In this document: piece by piece, positions 1 through 11,206 of the stretch
Layout: every line of letters begins with the position of its first letter
Position numbering within the stretch: the first letter of the stretch is position 1
Assembly: GCF_007954275.1 (NCBI RefSeq)
Contig: NZ_VOLT01000001.1
Coordinates: 186,001-250,000, forward strand
Source of the DNA: Colwellia demingiae
GTDB taxonomy: Bacteria > Pseudomonadota > Gammaproteobacteria > Enterobacterales > Alteromonadaceae
DNA length: 64,000 nucleotides
Direction: 5' to 3'
Made by a program: the position numbers and the translations under genes
The notes under the pieces: generated by a model
Database searches by the model: none
The model's input: only the letters and a program-made list of their open reading frames with translations
Told to the model about the DNA's origin: nothing

Positions 1-96
1 ACCGTAATCAATAGCTTGCTCTGAGTGGAAAGTACCTTGACCACCAGTGAAACCTTGACAGATAACTTTAGTATCTTTATTAATTAATACAGACAT
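1..96 (-). CDS. sucD: Succinyl-CoA synthetase alpha subunit (partial, N-terminus only)
   Basis: Only the first 32 codons lie in the window; the gene runs off the left edge. The product begins [20 protein letters not shown], the typical SucD start leading into the CoA-binding Rossmann fold. Its ATG overlaps the sucC stop by one base (TAATG), so the two subunits are translationally coupled, as expected for a heterodimeric enzyme that makes ATP or GTP from succinyl-CoA. It is the last visible gene of the sdh-suc operon. Confidence 0.93.
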   Translation of the reverse strand, partial: MSVLINKDTKVICQGFTGGQGTFHSEQAIDYG

Positions 97-1262
97 TATT
101 TGCCCTCCGCAGCTGCTACAACTTTAGTTGCTGCATCAGTTAATGATTCAGCAGCAATGATGTCTAAGCCAGAGTTTTTAAGAACTTCACGACCTAATTC
201 AGCATTAGTACCTTCTAAACGTACAACAACTGGTACTTTAACGCCTACTTCTTTAACCGCGCCAATAATACCTTCAGCAATCATGTCACAACGAACGATG
301 CCACCAAAGATGTTAACTAAAACAGCTTTAACGTTTTCGTCTGAAAGGATGATTTTGAATGCTTCAGAAACACGTTCTTTGTTTGCTCCGCCGCCAACAT
401 CAAGGAAGTTAGCAGGCTTGCCGCCGTGTAAATTAACGATATCCATAGTACCCATTGCTAGGCCTGCACCGTTAACCATACAACCTACAGTACCATCAAG
501 AGCTACATAGTTAAGCTCCCATTGTGCTGCATGTGCTTCACGTTCATCTTCTTGAGATGGATCGTGGAAAGCACGCATTTTAGGTTGACGGTAAATAGCA
601 TTACCATCGATACCAATTTTACCGTCTAAACAATGAAGGTTACCTTCGTCAGTAATAACTAACGGGTTGATTTCTAATAAGGCGAAATCACAATCTTCAA
701 ACATTTTAGCAAGACCCATAAAGATCTTAACAAACTGCTTCATTTGCGTAGGGTTTAAATCAAGTTTAAAACCTAATTCACGTGCTTGGTAAGGTTGAGC
801 GCCAACTAATGGATCAATCTCAGCTTGGTGAATTAATTCAGGAGTTTCTTCAGCGATCTTTTCAATGTCAACACCGCCTTCAGTAGATGCCATGAAAACG
901 ATTCTTTGAGAAGCTCTATCAACAACAGCACCAAGGTATAATTCGTTAGCGATGTCAGTACAGCTTTCAACTAAAATTTTAGCTACTGGCTGTCCGTTTG
1001 CATCTGTTTGGTAAGTAACTAAGTTCTTACCTAACCAGTGTTGAGCAAACTCTTTGATTTCATCTTTTGATTTAACTAGCTTAACACCGCCAGCCTTACC
1101 ACGTCCGCCTGCGTGTACTTGAGTTTTAACAACCCACATATCGCCGCCAATTTTATCAGCCGCTTCGGCAGCTTCTTGAGGTGTATCGCAAGCGAAACCT
1201 TCAGAAACTGGTAAACCGTATTCAGCGAACAATTGTTTCGCTTGGTATTCATGCAAATTCAT
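96..1262 (-). CDS. sucC: Succinyl-CoA synthetase beta subunit (ADP-forming)
   Basis: A 388-residue protein, the normal length for SucC. It starts [20 protein letters not shown] and has the ATP-grasp N-terminal half ([16 protein letters not shown] near residue 46) and a C-terminal ligase-CoA domain ([19 protein letters not shown]). It is cytosolic and, with SucD, converts succinyl-CoA to succinate with substrate-level phosphorylation. It lies 188 bp downstream of sucB and overlaps sucD by one base. The sucB-sucC gap holds a short CCTTTTTAAAAAGG palindrome near 1314 but no clear terminator, so read-through from sucAB is likely. Confidence 0.97.
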   Translation of the reverse strand: MNLHEYQAKQLFAEYGLPVSEGFACDTPQEAAEAADKIGGDMWVVKTQVHAGGRGKAGGVKLVKSKDEIKEFAQHWLGKNLVTYQTDANGQPVAKILVESCTDIANELYLGAVVDRASQRIVFMASTEGGVDIEKIAEETPELIHQAEIDPLVGAQPYQARELGFKLDLNPTQMKQFVKIFMGLAKMFEDCDFALLEINPLVITDEGNLHCLDGKIGIDGNAIYRQPKMRAFHDPSQEDEREAHAAQWELNYVALDGTVGCMVNGAGLAMGTMDIVNLHGGKPANFLDVGGGANKERVSEAFKIILSDENVKAVLVNIFGGIVRCDMIAEGIIGAVKEVGVKVPVVVRLEGTNAELGREVLKNSGLDIIAAESLTDAATKVVAAAEGK

Positions 1263-1450
1263 GGTGTTTTATCCATTTATCTGTAAATGAAGACTGTTTT
1301 TTACCCTTACCTTTCCTTTTTAAAAAGGTAAAACTAAGTAACAGCCTGTGAAAGTTCATCGATTATAGTACAAAAGCTCTAGTGACGGTAGCCAAAAGAG
1401 CTAATACTATAGTCTACTAACTATATTATTTTGTACGGGTAGATATACAC

Positions 1451-2923
1451 TTATACGTCTAAAAGAAGACGAGTTGGATCTTCTAACAATTCTTTGATTG
1501 TTACTAAGAAACCAACAGATTCTTTACCGTCTATTAAGCGGTGATCATAAGATAATGCTAAATACATCATAGGTAAAATTTCTACTTTACCGTCAACTGC
1601 CATAGGGCGGTCTTGTATCTTATGCATACCTAAAATCGCTGCTTGAGGTAAGTTAAGAATAGGTGTTGATAATAGTGAACCAAATACACCACCGTTTGTG
1701 ATAGTGAAGTTACCACCAGTCATATCAGCCATTGACAATTTACCGTCACGACCTTTAATTGCTAACTCACGAATTCCATTTTCAATGCCAGCCATGCTTA
1801 ATTGATCAGAATCGCGTAATACTGGTGTAACTAAACCACGTGGCGTAGATACAGCGATAGAGATATCAAAGAAGTTATGATAAACAATGTCATCACCATC
1901 AATAGAAGCGTTAACACCAGGGAAACGTTTTAATGCTTCAGTAACGGCTTTCACGTAAAAAGACATAAAACCAAGACGTGTGTCATGAGTTTTTTCGAAC
2001 AAGTCTTTATATTGCTTACGTAAATCCATAATTGGCTTCATGTTAACTTCGTTAAACGTAGTTAGCATAGCCGTAGAATTTTTCGCTTCTAATAAACGTG
2101 TTGCAATCGTTTTACGTAAACGTGTCATTGGAACACGTTTCTGTGTACGTTCGCCTAAATCTTGCACTGGTGCTGCTACAGGAGCAGCTGCCTTTGGTGC
2201 AGCGGCAGGTTTATTAGCAGCAGCTTCAACATCTTCTTTTGAAATGCGACCACCTTTACCTGTGCCAACAACATTAGCTGCCGTTAAGCCTTTTTCAGTC
2301 ATCAAGCGACGTACTGAAGGACTAGCAAGATCATCTGAGCTTACTGCATCTTCAATCGGTGCAGCTGTTGCAGCAGAGCCTGCAGTAGCGCCCGCATTAA
2401 GTTCGCCAATTTTTTGAGCGCCTAAGACGGTATCGCCTTCAACATGGATAATCTTACCAATTACACCATTATCTTGAGCAACAACTTCTAGTACTACTTT
2501 ATCGGTTTCAATATCAACTAAGTTTTGATCAACTGATACGGTATCGCCTTCAGCTACATGCCATGTAGCAACGGTTGCGTCTGCAACTGATTCAGGTAAA
2601 ACAGGTACTACGATGTCGATTACTTTAACACCAGCTGTTGCTGCTGGAGCGCTTGCTGCTGCAACAGGTGCAGGAGCAGCTGCGCTGCCTTCTGAAAAGC
2701 TACCAATTACTTGGTCGCCTAGTACAGTAGCGCCGTCAGCTTGGCTAATATCGGTCATAACACCGTCGCAAGTTGCTGGAACTTCTAATACTACTTTGTC
2801 CGTTTCAATATCTACAAGTACTTGATCACGAGTAAATTTTTCACCAACTTGTACATGCCAAGTTGCTACTGTTGCATCAGCAACTGATTCAGGTAATACC
2901 GGAACTTTGATTTCGGTTGTCAT
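1451..2923 (-). CDS. sucB: 2-oxoglutarate dehydrogenase E2 (dihydrolipoyl succinyltransferase) with two lipoyl domains
   Basis: The E2 core of the 2-oxoglutarate dehydrogenase complex, transferring succinyl groups from lipoate to CoA. At 490 residues it is longer than the usual ~400 because the N-terminus holds two lipoyl domains. Both contain [18 protein letters not shown] and the lipoylation motif ETDKVVLEV, with target lysines near residues 43 and 142. Ala/Pro-rich linkers follow each domain. A peripheral-subunit-binding domain (ASPSVRRL, about residues 200-240) and the catalytic acyltransferase domain with [11 protein letters not shown] near the C-terminus complete it. The near identity of the two lipoyl domains suggests internal duplication. 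It sits 58 bp after sucA in the same operon. Confidence 0.96.
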   Translation of the reverse strand: MTTEIKVPVLPESVADATVATWHVQVGEKFTRDQVLVDIETDKVVLEVPATCDGVMTDISQADGATVLGDQVIGSFSEGSAAAPAPVAAASAPAATAGVKVIDIVVPVLPESVADATVATWHVAEGDTVSVDQNLVDIETDKVVLEVVAQDNGVIGKIIHVEGDTVLGAQKIGELNAGATAGSAATAAPIEDAVSSDDLASPSVRRLMTEKGLTAANVVGTGKGGRISKEDVEAAANKPAAAPKAAAPVAAPVQDLGERTQKRVPMTRLRKTIATRLLEAKNSTAMLTTFNEVNMKPIMDLRKQYKDLFEKTHDTRLGFMSFYVKAVTEALKRFPGVNASIDGDDIVYHNFFDISIAVSTPRGLVTPVLRDSDQLSMAGIENGIRELAIKGRDGKLSMADMTGGNFTITNGGVFGSLLSTPILNLPQAAILGMHKIQDRPMAVDGKVEILPMMYLALSYDHRLIDGKESVGFLVTIKELLEDPTRLLLDV

Positions 2924-2981
2924 TTTTTTAATCCTTTCAAACTTTCTTTGCGCTCACTATTTGAGTAAGCGCACCAAAGAG

Positions 2982-5786
2982 TTAATCTATTGTTAATGCT
3001 TGAGTAACAAGCGCTTGCTGTTCTTTAACATGAACTGACATATAGCCAACAGCTGGAGCTGCAGAAGCCTTACGCCCGGCATAAGTCAAAGTAGTATTTT
3101 CAGGGATAGCTGCTCTAAAGTTATGCTGCGAACAATACCAAGCACCTTGGTTTTGCGGCTCTTCCTGACACCAAACAAATTGCTTCACATGCTGGTATTC
3201 TTTTAATACAGCTTGTAGCTCTTGTTCAGGGAACGGATAAAGTTGCTCAATACGAACAATAGCAATATTATTTAGCTCATTTTTACGACGTTGTTCAAGT
3301 AGTTCGTAATAAACCTTACCACTACAGAAAACAACACGTTCAACAGCTTTTGCATCAAGCTCATCAACTTCACCAATAACACTGTGGAATATACCCGTAG
3401 ACATTTCTTCTAATGAAGAAACAGCTAATGGATGACGTAACAGTGATTTAGGTGACATAACGACAAGTGGACGACGCATAGGACGAACAACTTGACGACG
3501 CAGCATATTAAATACTTGCGCTGGTGTTGATGGCACACATACTTGCATATTGTGATCGGCACAAAGTTGTAAGAAACGTTCTAAACGGGCTGATGAATGT
3601 TCTGGACCCTGACCTTCATAGCCATGTGGTAACAACATAGTTAAGCCACATAAACGGCCCCACTTCTGCTCACCTGAACTAATGAATTGATCAAATACCA
3701 CTTGTGCACAGTTAGCAAAATCACCAAATTGTGCTTCCCAAATGGTTAAACCTGCAGGCTCAGCCGTTGTATAACCATATTCAAAGGCTAATACAGAAAC
3801 TTCAGATAACACTGAGTCATGTACATCAAATGGGCCTTGGCCTTCTCTGATATTTTGCAGTGGTAAATAGGTACTACCGTCTTCTTGATTATGCAACACG
3901 GCATGGCGATGGAAGAAAGTACCACGACCAGAATCTTGACCTGTAATACGTACACGATCACCGCGATCAACAATCGATGCATAAGCTAAGTTTTCAGCCA
4001 TACCCCAATCAAGTAATTTCTCACCTGTTGCCATTTTCATGCGATCATCGTAAATCTTTTTAACACGAGAATGCACTGGATGATTTTCTGGGTAGGTTGA
4101 TAACTTAAGTGCTAATTCTTTTAGCTTCTCAAGCGAAATTTCTTTGTCGTAGTCGTCATCCCATTCATGACCTAAGTATGGAGTCCAATCAACTGAATGC
4201 TCAGTCATTGGGCGCCATTGATCAACCGTACATTGACCTTCATCAAGTAACTTACGGTAGTAGGCTGTTAATTCATCAATTTTGGCATTAGTTAAACTAC
4301 CTTCAGCAGCTAATTTATCTGCGTATAATTGACGTGGTGTAGGATGTTTTTTAACAATTTTGTACATAAGTGGCTGCGTAGCACTTGGCTCATCAGCTTC
4401 ATTATGTCCATGACGTCGGTAACAAACTAAATCGATAACAACGTCACGTTTAAATTCATTACGGTAATCAAGTGCAATCTGCGTTGCTAAGATAACTGCT
4501 TCAGGATCATCACCATTTACATGGATAATTGGGGCCTGAACCATTTTAGCAATTTCAGTACAGTACTCACCTGAGCGAGTATCTTCGGCAACTGATGTGG
4601 TAAAACCTACTTGGTTGTTTACTACAATACGTACAGTGCCACCTACTTTAAAGGCGCGCGCTTGTGACATATTGAAGGTTTCTTGTACAACACCTTGGCC
4701 TGCAATCGCAGAATCACCATGAATGGTAATAGGTAGTACTAAATCACCTTGATCACAGTCGCGTCTATCTAAGCGAGCGCGTACTGAACCAATAACAACC
4801 GGGTTAACGATTTCTAGATGTGACGGGTTAAATGCCAGCGCTAAATGAACGGTACCACCTGGGGTAACGAAATCTGAAGAATACCCTTGATGATATTTAA
4901 CATCACCTGAACTAAGTATTTCATCATGCTTACCGGCGAACTCATCAAATAATTTCGACGGGTTTTTACCCATAACATTAACAAGTACGTTTAGACGTCC
5001 GCGATGAGCCATACCCATAACCACTTCTTTAGTACCAGCAGCGCCAGCACGAGTGATTAATTCTTTAAGCATTGGGACAAGTGAATCACCACCCTCCAGA
5101 GAGAAACGTTTTGCTCCTGGAAACTTAGCTCCAAGGTATTTCTCTAAGCCGTCAGCAGCGATTAAGCCCTGAAGGAGTTTAGTTTTTTCATCAACAGAAA
5201 GTGCCGCTTTAGACTGAACGGACTCAAGACGTTGTTGTAACCAACGTTTTTCATCGGTTGCTGTCATGTGCATATATTCAGCACCAATAGAACCACAATA
5301 CGTGTTTCTTAATGCTTTATATAAGTCACCTAACTTCATGGTGTCTTGGCCGATGGCAAAAGAGCCAACGTTATATTCTTTATCGAAGTCGTTTTCAGAT
5401 AAATCGTGATGTGAAAGCTGCAAGTCACGTACTTTGTCACGTTGCCATAAACCCAATGGGTCTAAATTAGCATTTTGATGACCGCGGAATCGAAACGCGT
5501 TAATAAGCTGTAAAACTTTGACTTGTTTAGCATCATTGCCACTAGAAACAACTACTTGTTTATTGGCTTGTTTTGCTAGGGCTTTGAATTCTTCACGGAT
5601 GGCAGAGTGGCGGTATTCAACCTCACTACCTTCGACTTTCGGGAGTTGACTAAAGACATCTTGCCATTCTGCAGATACAGAGGCGGAGTTATCTAAGTAT
5701 GATTCGTACAATTCTTCAATATAAACGATGTTGCCACCGTTTAAGTGGGAAGACTCTAGCCAAGCCTTCATTACACCTTCTGGCAT
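2982..5786 (-). CDS. sucA: 2-oxoglutarate dehydrogenase E1 component
   Basis: A 934-residue thiamine-diphosphate enzyme that decarboxylates 2-oxoglutarate and passes the succinyl group to lipoyl-SucB. The chosen start gives MPEGVMKAWLESSHLNGGN, matching the family N-terminus (MKAWLxSSxLxGxN) that helps E1 dock to E2. Diagnostic segments include GMAHRGRLNVLVNVMGKNP and HGDSAIAGQGVVQE of the ThDP fold and EAQFGDFANCAQVVFDQFI of the transketolase-like domain. It is cytosolic. It lies about 320 bp from sdhB and directly upstream of sucB, all on one strand, consistent with the enteric-type sdh-suc arrangement. Confidence 0.97.
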   Translation of the reverse strand: MPEGVMKAWLESSHLNGGNIVYIEELYESYLDNSASVSAEWQDVFSQLPKVEGSEVEYRHSAIREEFKALAKQANKQVVVSSGNDAKQVKVLQLINAFRFRGHQNANLDPLGLWQRDKVRDLQLSHHDLSENDFDKEYNVGSFAIGQDTMKLGDLYKALRNTYCGSIGAEYMHMTATDEKRWLQQRLESVQSKAALSVDEKTKLLQGLIAADGLEKYLGAKFPGAKRFSLEGGDSLVPMLKELITRAGAAGTKEVVMGMAHRGRLNVLVNVMGKNPSKLFDEFAGKHDEILSSGDVKYHQGYSSDFVTPGGTVHLALAFNPSHLEIVNPVVIGSVRARLDRRDCDQGDLVLPITIHGDSAIAGQGVVQETFNMSQARAFKVGGTVRIVVNNQVGFTTSVAEDTRSGEYCTEIAKMVQAPIIHVNGDDPEAVILATQIALDYRNEFKRDVVIDLVCYRRHGHNEADEPSATQPLMYKIVKKHPTPRQLYADKLAAEGSLTNAKIDELTAYYRKLLDEGQCTVDQWRPMTEHSVDWTPYLGHEWDDDYDKEISLEKLKELALKLSTYPENHPVHSRVKKIYDDRMKMATGEKLLDWGMAENLAYASIVDRGDRVRITGQDSGRGTFFHRHAVLHNQEDGSTYLPLQNIREGQGPFDVHDSVLSEVSVLAFEYGYTTAEPAGLTIWEAQFGDFANCAQVVFDQFISSGEQKWGRLCGLTMLLPHGYEGQGPEHSSARLERFLQLCADHNMQVCVPSTPAQVFNMLRRQVVRPMRRPLVVMSPKSLLRHPLAVSSLEEMSTGIFHSVIGEVDELDAKAVERVVFCSGKVYYELLEQRRKNELNNIAIVRIEQLYPFPEQELQAVLKEYQHVKQFVWCQEEPQNQGAWYCSQHNFRAAIPENTTLTYAGRKASAAPAVGYMSVHVKEQQALVTQALTID

Positions 5787-6107
5787 TGCCGTGTTCCTTT
5801 GCTTGTCTGTAGCAAAAAAAAATACGTAATAACTGTTTTATGTGTTTTGTTAAACTTATTATTGAAGTATTTATTTATAGAATAAATCAACACTTTTGCA
5901 GTAAAGAAAACAAACTACTTATAAAAATTATTACAATGTTTAAAATTATTATAAAAATACAGAGTGTTCATCTACTGAGACGCTTTTATAAGAAACTATT
6001 AAAGTGCTCAACAAAGAAACTACTCTGCTTATTCTGTCACAAAAACCAATTAAATAAACCTAGACTAAAGCAGTAGTTAAATTCTGTTTAGCTAGGTTTG
6101 GTATTTA
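5787..6107. other. sdhB-sucA intergenic region with stem-loop
   Basis: A 321 bp AT-rich gap inside the sdh-suc cluster. Near 6057-6101 a long imperfect inverted repeat (arms AAACCTAG...CTAGGTTT, extended by ACTAAAGCAG / CTGTTTAG) could fold just after the sdhB stop as a weak terminator or mRNA-stabilising structure. It is not followed by a clean U-run on the minus strand. The rest probably holds a secondary promoter for sucA, but I could not pick convincing -35/-10 boxes. The reading frame on the plus strand here is low-complexity and not gene-like. Confidence 0.45.
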
Positions 6108-6815
6108 TTAAACCGCTCGGTTTAATAACATTGATTTGATATGACCAATCGCTTTTGTTGGGTTTAATCCTTTTGGACAAACATCAACACAGTTCATGAT
6201 GCCATGACAACGGAATACGCTGTATGCATCTTGTAAACCATCTAAACGTTCTTCGGTTGCAGTATCACGGCTATCGATTAAGAATCGATACGCATGTAAT
6301 AGACCTGCTGGGCCGATGAACTTATCAGGGTTCCACCAAAAAGATGGACAAGATGTTGAACAACATGCACATAAAATACACTCATAAAGACCGTCTAATT
6401 TATCACGCTCTTCAATTGTTTGTATATTTTCACGCGCAGCTGGTTGTGCATCATTAATTAGGTATGGCTTAATTTTTTCATATTGCTGATAAAATTGAGT
6501 CATATCAATAATCAAATCACGTACTACCGGTAAACCCGGTAATGGACGTAAAATAATCTTATCGGCTTTCAATTCTGATAAAGGCGTAATACAAGCTAAG
6601 CCATTTTTACCATTCATGTTCAAACCATCAGATCCACAAACACCTTCACGACATGAACGACGGAAAGATAAACTTGAATCATTTTCTTTTAAAAGAATAA
6701 GTGCATCAAGTACCATTAAGTCAGAACCTTCTGGAACTTCTAACTCATAGTCTTTCATGTATGGCGCATTATCAACGTCAGGGTTATAACGGTAAATCGA
6801 AAATAACTGTTTCAT
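6108..6815 (-). CDS. sdhB: Succinate dehydrogenase iron-sulfur subunit
   Basis: A 235-residue SdhB carrying electrons from the flavin to ubiquinone. All three cluster motifs are visible: the [2Fe-2S] site CREGVCGSDGLNMNGKNGLAC around residues 55-75, the [4Fe-4S] site CILCACCSTSCPSFWW, and the [3Fe-4S]/[4Fe-4S] site CHGIMNCVDVCPKGLNP. It is a peripheral inner-membrane protein facing the cytoplasm. It starts 11 bp after the sdhA stop and is the last gene of sdhCDAB. Confidence 0.97.
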   Translation of the reverse strand: MKQLFSIYRYNPDVDNAPYMKDYELEVPEGSDLMVLDALILLKENDSSLSFRRSCREGVCGSDGLNMNGKNGLACITPLSELKADKIILRPLPGLPVVRDLIIDMTQFYQQYEKIKPYLINDAQPAARENIQTIEERDKLDGLYECILCACCSTSCPSFWWNPDKFIGPAGLLHAYRFLIDSRDTATEERLDGLQDAYSVFRCHGIMNCVDVCPKGLNPTKAIGHIKSMLLNRAV

Positions 6816-6826
6816 TACAATGCTCC

Positions 6827-8593
6827 TTAATATACACGTGCTTTCGGAGGGAAAGCTTCGCGGTGAACGGGTTTCATATTAACATCACGTTTAGTCATTT
6901 CTTCAGTCTCTGGTGTGTAGACTGAGTGACATAACCAATTTACATCATCACGTTCAGTGAAATCTTGACGGGCATGAGCACCACGAGATTCTGTACGGAA
7001 GTTTGCTGCTTTTGCAGAACAAAAAGCTGTTTCCATCAAGTTATCTAATTCTAAACACTCAATACGTTGCGTGTTAAATTCTGATGACTTGTCATCTAAA
7101 CGAGCATTTTTTAAACGTTCACGTATTTCAGTTAGCTCTTTCATGCCTTGCGCCATGGCTTCGCCTTCACGGAATACTGAGAAGTTCATTTGCATACACA
7201 TCTGTAAATCTTTACGGATTTGCACAGGGTCTTCACCTTTAGTAGATGATTCCCAACGATTAGTACGCGCTAGTGCTGCTTCTAGATCAGATTCAGATGC
7301 TTCTGTAGCATTTTGTGTTTCGTTTAAGTAAGTACCTAAGAAGTTACCTGCTGCACGACCAAATACCACTAAATCAAGTAGTGAGTTACCACCTAAGCGG
7401 TTTGCACCATGTACTGATACACAAGCAATTTCACCAACAGCGAATAAACCTTCAACTATAGTTTCTTTGCCATCACTGCCAATGTTAAGGGCTTGACCAT
7501 TAACATTACAAGGTACACCACCCATTTGGTAGTGACATGTAGGTATAACTGGAATAGGCTCTTCAGCTGGATCAACATGTGCAAAAGTTTTAGATAAATC
7601 ACAAACACCAGGTAAACGTTTATATAACGTTTCACGGCCAAGATGATCAAGCTTCAACTTAATATGTGGACCCCAAGGACCGTCACAACCACGACCTTCA
7701 CGAATCTCTGTCATCATTGAACGAGCAACAACATCACGACCAGCTAAATCTTTAGCATTTGGTGCATAACGCTCCATGAAGCGTTCGCCGTCTTTATTTA
7801 GAAGGTAACCACCTTCTCCACGACAACCTTCAGTAACAAGTACACCAGCACCAGCTATACCAGTTGGGTGGAATTGCCACATTTCCATGTCTTGCATTTG
7901 GATGCCAGCACGAAGAGACATACCAACACCATCACCGGTGTTGATGTGAGCATTAGTTGTAGAAGCAAAGATTCGACCAGCGCCACCAGTAGCAAGTACG
8001 GTAGCACGTGCTTTAAAGTAAACAACTTCGCCAGTTTCAATGCAGATTGCAGTTGTACCAACTACAGCACCATCACTGTTCTTAACTAAATCTAATGCAT
8101 ACCATTCTGAGTAAACATTCGTTTTGTTTTTAACGTTTTGTTGGTATAAACAATGAAGTAGTGCATGACCTGTACGGTCAGCTGCGGCAGCAGTACGAGC
8201 GGCTTGTTCGCCACCAAAGTTTTTAGACTGGCCACCAAATGGACGTTGGTAAATTTTACCTTCTTCCGTACGAGAAAACGGTAAACCCATTTTCTCTAAT
8301 TCAATAATAGACTCTGGGCCTGTTTTACACATATATTCGATGGCGTCTTGGTCACCGATATAATCGCTACCTTTAACGGTATCGTACATGTGTTGTTCCC
8401 AGTGATCTTCATGGGCATTACCTAAAGCTACGGTAATACCACCTTGAGCCGATACAGTATGAGATCGAGTTGGAAATACTTTAGAAATCAAGGCACAAGA
8501 TTTGCCTGATTCTGAAATTGCTAATGCAGCGCGCATACCTGCACCGCCTGCGCCAATAACAATGGCGTCAAATTCACGAATTGGAACGCTCAC
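6827..8593 (-). CDS. sdhA: Succinate dehydrogenase flavoprotein subunit
   Basis: A 588-residue flavoprotein that oxidises succinate to fumarate. The N-terminus carries the FAD dinucleotide-binding motif [20 protein letters not shown] and the segment [12 protein letters not shown] holding the histidine that binds FAD covalently. Substrate-site segments [20 protein letters not shown] and [19 protein letters not shown] are present. The length is standard. It directly abuts sdhD (stop 8594, start 8593) and precedes sdhB. Confidence 0.97.
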   Translation of the reverse strand: MSVPIREFDAIVIGAGGAGMRAALAISESGKSCALISKVFPTRSHTVSAQGGITVALGNAHEDHWEQHMYDTVKGSDYIGDQDAIEYMCKTGPESIIELEKMGLPFSRTEEGKIYQRPFGGQSKNFGGEQAARTAAAADRTGHALLHCLYQQNVKNKTNVYSEWYALDLVKNSDGAVVGTTAICIETGEVVYFKARATVLATGGAGRIFASTTNAHINTGDGVGMSLRAGIQMQDMEMWQFHPTGIAGAGVLVTEGCRGEGGYLLNKDGERFMERYAPNAKDLAGRDVVARSMMTEIREGRGCDGPWGPHIKLKLDHLGRETLYKRLPGVCDLSKTFAHVDPAEEPIPVIPTCHYQMGGVPCNVNGQALNIGSDGKETIVEGLFAVGEIACVSVHGANRLGGNSLLDLVVFGRAAGNFLGTYLNETQNATEASESDLEAALARTNRWESSTKGEDPVQIRKDLQMCMQMNFSVFREGEAMAQGMKELTEIRERLKNARLDDKSSEFNTQRIECLELDNLMETAFCSAKAANFRTESRGAHARQDFTERDDVNWLCHSVYTPETEEMTKRDVNMKPVHREAFPPKARVY

Positions 8594-8941
8594 TTATACA
8601 CCCCACACAGTTAAAGAGCCAAACATTAAGTAGGCTAATAAAGTAACAGAAAAAATAAATTGTAATGCACCGCGTAAGAACGCAGGTTTTACATAATCAG
8701 AAAGAACTTGCCATACGCCAATTTTAGCGTGAACAAGTAATGCTAATAACGCCATTACTGTTGCTACTTTAACACTCATACAAGCAAAGAAACCTTGCCA
8801 TACATCATAAGTAACACTAGGTGTTACTATGAAGAAACCTGCGAGAAGTAAAGTATATAGTACAAGAATAATTGCACTAGCTCTTAAAAGAATAAAATCA
8901 TGCACGCCATTTCGGCCTGCTGATGTGACGACGTTTACCAT
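8594..8941 (-). CDS. sdhD: Succinate dehydrogenase membrane anchor subunit D
   Basis: A 115-residue protein with three hydrophobic helices that helps form the heme b and ubiquinone site. I chose the start giving MVNVVTSAGRNGVHDF rather than an upstream ATG that adds 12 residues, because this ATG overlaps the sdhC stop (ATGGTAA), a typical coupled start, and GxHDFxxxRxSA is the usual N-terminal signature. HAKIGVWQVLSDYV, in the second helix region, contains the conserved heme/quinone histidine-aspartate pattern. Confidence 0.93.
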   Translation of the reverse strand: MVNVVTSAGRNGVHDFILLRASAIILVLYTLLLAGFFIVTPSVTYDVWQGFFACMSVKVATVMALLALLVHAKIGVWQVLSDYVKPAFLRGALQFIFSVTLLAYLMFGSLTVWGV

Positions 8942-9309
8942 AACCAAACTCCTATAACTGCTGATACTGCTAACCAAACAACCATGATTAATTTGGCAGT
9001 GGCATTACCTGAAGCGAGTTCTTCAAAATGGCCTAGATCCATTAGCAAGTGTCGAACACCGGCTAAAACATGAAAGGTCAAGGCAGAAAGACAGCCAAAA
9101 ATAATGAATTTAAAGAAAAAGCCATCAAGGTAACCTTGAATTTGAGCAAATCCTTCAGCAGAAGAAAGAGAGGTAGAAAGGGTAAACAATAAAATACCAA
9201 TAGCAAAAACCATAATCACACCAGATACACGGTGTAAAATAGAAGCATTAGCTGCTGGATGCATTTTTATCGTAGTTAAATCTAGGTTTACAGGACGTTG
9301 TTTTTTCAC
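8935..9309 (-). CDS. sdhC: Succinate dehydrogenase cytochrome b556 subunit
   Basis: A 124-residue three-helix membrane anchor, first gene of the operon. The family signature RPVNLDLTTIKMHPAANASI followed by LHRVSG, and the heme-ligand segment HVLAGVRHLLMDLGH, are both present. It forms the membrane part of complex II with SdhD and overlaps sdhD by 7 bp. Upstream is the 572 bp divergent region shared with gltA, where control of both TCA branches would be expected. Confidence 0.96.
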   Translation of the reverse strand: MKKQRPVNLDLTTIKMHPAANASILHRVSGVIMVFAIGILLFTLSTSLSSAEGFAQIQGYLDGFFFKFIIFGCLSALTFHVLAGVRHLLMDLGHFEELASGNATAKLIMVVWLAVSAVIGVWLW

Positions 9310-9881
9310 AATTGTTGCCTAAAGAGCTCGAAAGCCTTCAACTTTTATTATTGTTACTCATGAACTGCCTTTACTTAGCTGACTTAAAATCTTAATTAAA
9401 ACTTAAAAATCAATATAAACAAAAGCAATTCCCGAAAGTGAACGGTAACTTTTACAACTTTACAAACTCATGTACCAATTCGGACATAAGTCTAACTAAC
9501 TTCATTATGCGATTCTAGTGAGATTTTGTAATATTATTCAATTTTACAAAAGCAAATACAAAAGCAAAAAAAGCAGGTAACTTCATAAAAAGTTACAGAA
9601 CGCAGCGATTATATAGTCGATAACATTGAATTACAATTTTACCGTATCCTAAGTTACATATAGGGCGTTTTTTGAACAGTAATTTTCGCTGCATTAAACT
9701 TTAGTATAATTACTCTTACATTTTAAATTCATTTCAGGGTAGAATGTCGGCAGTTTAAAAAACCCAGAAAAGTCACAAAAACTGACGATTTATTCACTTC
9801 GCTTTTTAATCTTTGTATTAAGCAACTTAGTAGAATGTCAGTAAATGTACATAAATTATAATTGATAGGGGAAAAAACATT
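9310..9881. promoter_or_regulatory. sdhC-gltA divergent control region
   Basis: A 572 bp AT-rich gene-free stretch between divergent TCA operons. An 8-bp perfect inverted repeat, TTTTGTAA (9524-9531) / TTACAAAA (9544-9551), with a 12-bp spacer lies on the sdhC side and could be an operator. TATAAT boxes on the plus strand at 9705-9710 and 9857-9862 are candidate gltA -10 elements but lack good -35 partners. An AGGGG ribosome-binding site precedes the gltA ATG. Which regulators bind (ArcA, CRP and HexR are known for such genes in relatives) cannot be told from the sequence. Confidence 0.5.
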
Positions 9882-11168
9882 ATGGCTGAATCAAAAGCCA
9901 CGCTGAGTATTGATGGCAAAGAAATTGGTGAATTTCCAGTTTTAAAAGGTACCGCTGGTACTGACGTAATTGATATTAGAACTTTAGGTAGCCATGGCTA
10001 TTTCACCTACGACCCGGGCTTTTTAGCAACGGGTTCTTGTGAATCATCTATTACCTACATTGATGGCGGCAAAGGTGTTCTACAACATCGCGGTTACCCT
10101 ATTGATAGCTTAGCTAAGCAAGCTGATTACCTTGAAGTTTGTTATATATTATTGAATGGCGATGCGCCAACTCAATCAGAGTATGAAGAATTTCAGTCAA
10201 TCATTACCACACATACTATGGTGCATGAGAAGTTAGTTCATTTCTTCCATGGTTTCTTACCTGATGCACATCCAATGGCTATGCTTTGTGGTGTTGTTGG
10301 TGCTATGTCTTCTTTCTATCACAGTGACTTAGATATCACTGACCCAGCACAGCGTAAACGTAGTGCTCATAGATTGATTGCTAAAATGCCTACTATCGCT
10401 GCAATGGCTTATAAATATAGTGTTGGTCAACCATTTGTTTACCCACGCAATGAGCTTTCTTACGCTGAAAACTTCCTTCACATGATGTTCTCAGTACCTG
10501 CTGAAGAATATATAGTAAGCCCTACCGTAGCTAACGCTATGGACAGAATATTTACTTTGCATGCTGATCATGAACAAAATGCTTCAACGTCTACTGTTCG
10601 TTTAGCCGGTTCTTCTGGTGCTAACCCATATGCTTGTATAGCAGCTGGTGTTGCCTCTTTATGGGGTCCTGCACACGGCGGCGCTAATGAAGCATGTCTT
10701 ACTATGCTTGAAGAAATTGGTAGCTTAGAAAACGTTGCTGAATATGTAGCTAAAGCGAAAGATAAAGATGACCCATTCCGTTTAATGGGCTTTGGTCATC
10801 GTGTTTATAAAAACTTCGATCCTCGTGCAACAGTAATGCGTGAAACTTGTCATGAAGTATTAAATGAGCTTGGTATCAGCGATCCTTTACTTGATGTTGC
10901 TATGGCATTAGAAAAAGTTGCGCTTGAAGACCCATACTTTATTGAAAAGAAACTTTACCCGAATGTTGATTTTTACTCAGGTATTATCTTAAAAGCCATT
11001 GGTATTCCTTCAAGCATGTTTACCGTGATTTTTGCTATGTCTAGAACTGTTGGTTGGATTGCTCACTGGGATGAAATGTTGTCTCAGCCTGGTCAGAAGA
11101 TCGGTCGTCCTCGCCAGAAATACACGGGTGAAATTAACCGTGAATTCGTACCATTAAATAAAAGATAA
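9882..11168 (+). CDS. gltA: Citrate synthase (type II, hexameric)
   Basis: A 428-residue citrate synthase condensing acetyl-CoA and oxaloacetate at the entry of the TCA cycle. Active-site segments are clear: [35 protein letters not shown] with the catalytic His, and [15 protein letters not shown] with the second His and the oxaloacetate-binding Arg. The N-terminal domain (about residues 1-45) is that of NADH-sensitive type II enzymes. It is monocistronic, since a strong terminator follows within 40 bp. Confidence 0.97.
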   Translation: MAESKATLSIDGKEIGEFPVLKGTAGTDVIDIRTLGSHGYFTYDPGFLATGSCESSITYIDGGKGVLQHRGYPIDSLAKQADYLEVCYILLNGDAPTQSEYEEFQSIITTHTMVHEKLVHFFHGFLPDAHPMAMLCGVVGAMSSFYHSDLDITDPAQRKRSAHRLIAKMPTIAAMAYKYSVGQPFVYPRNELSYAENFLHMMFSVPAEEYIVSPTVANAMDRIFTLHADHEQNASTSTVRLAGSSGANPYACIAAGVASLWGPAHGGANEACLTMLEEIGSLENVAEYVAKAKDKDDPFRLMGFGHRVYKNFDPRATVMRETCHEVLNELGISDPLLDVAMALEKVALEDPYFIEKKLYPNVDFYSGIILKAIGIPSSMFTVIFAMSRTVGWIAHWDEMLSQPGQKIGRPRQKYTGEINREFVPLNKR

Positions 11169-11206
11169 TGATTTAATGCTTATTTAAGCATCAATGAATT
11201 AATATA

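Noticed and set aside
5840-6076. 78-codon plus-strand open frame between sdhB and sucA
   Set aside because: Low-complexity Lys/Ile/Leu-rich translation in AT-rich non-coding DNA, with no convincing ribosome site.
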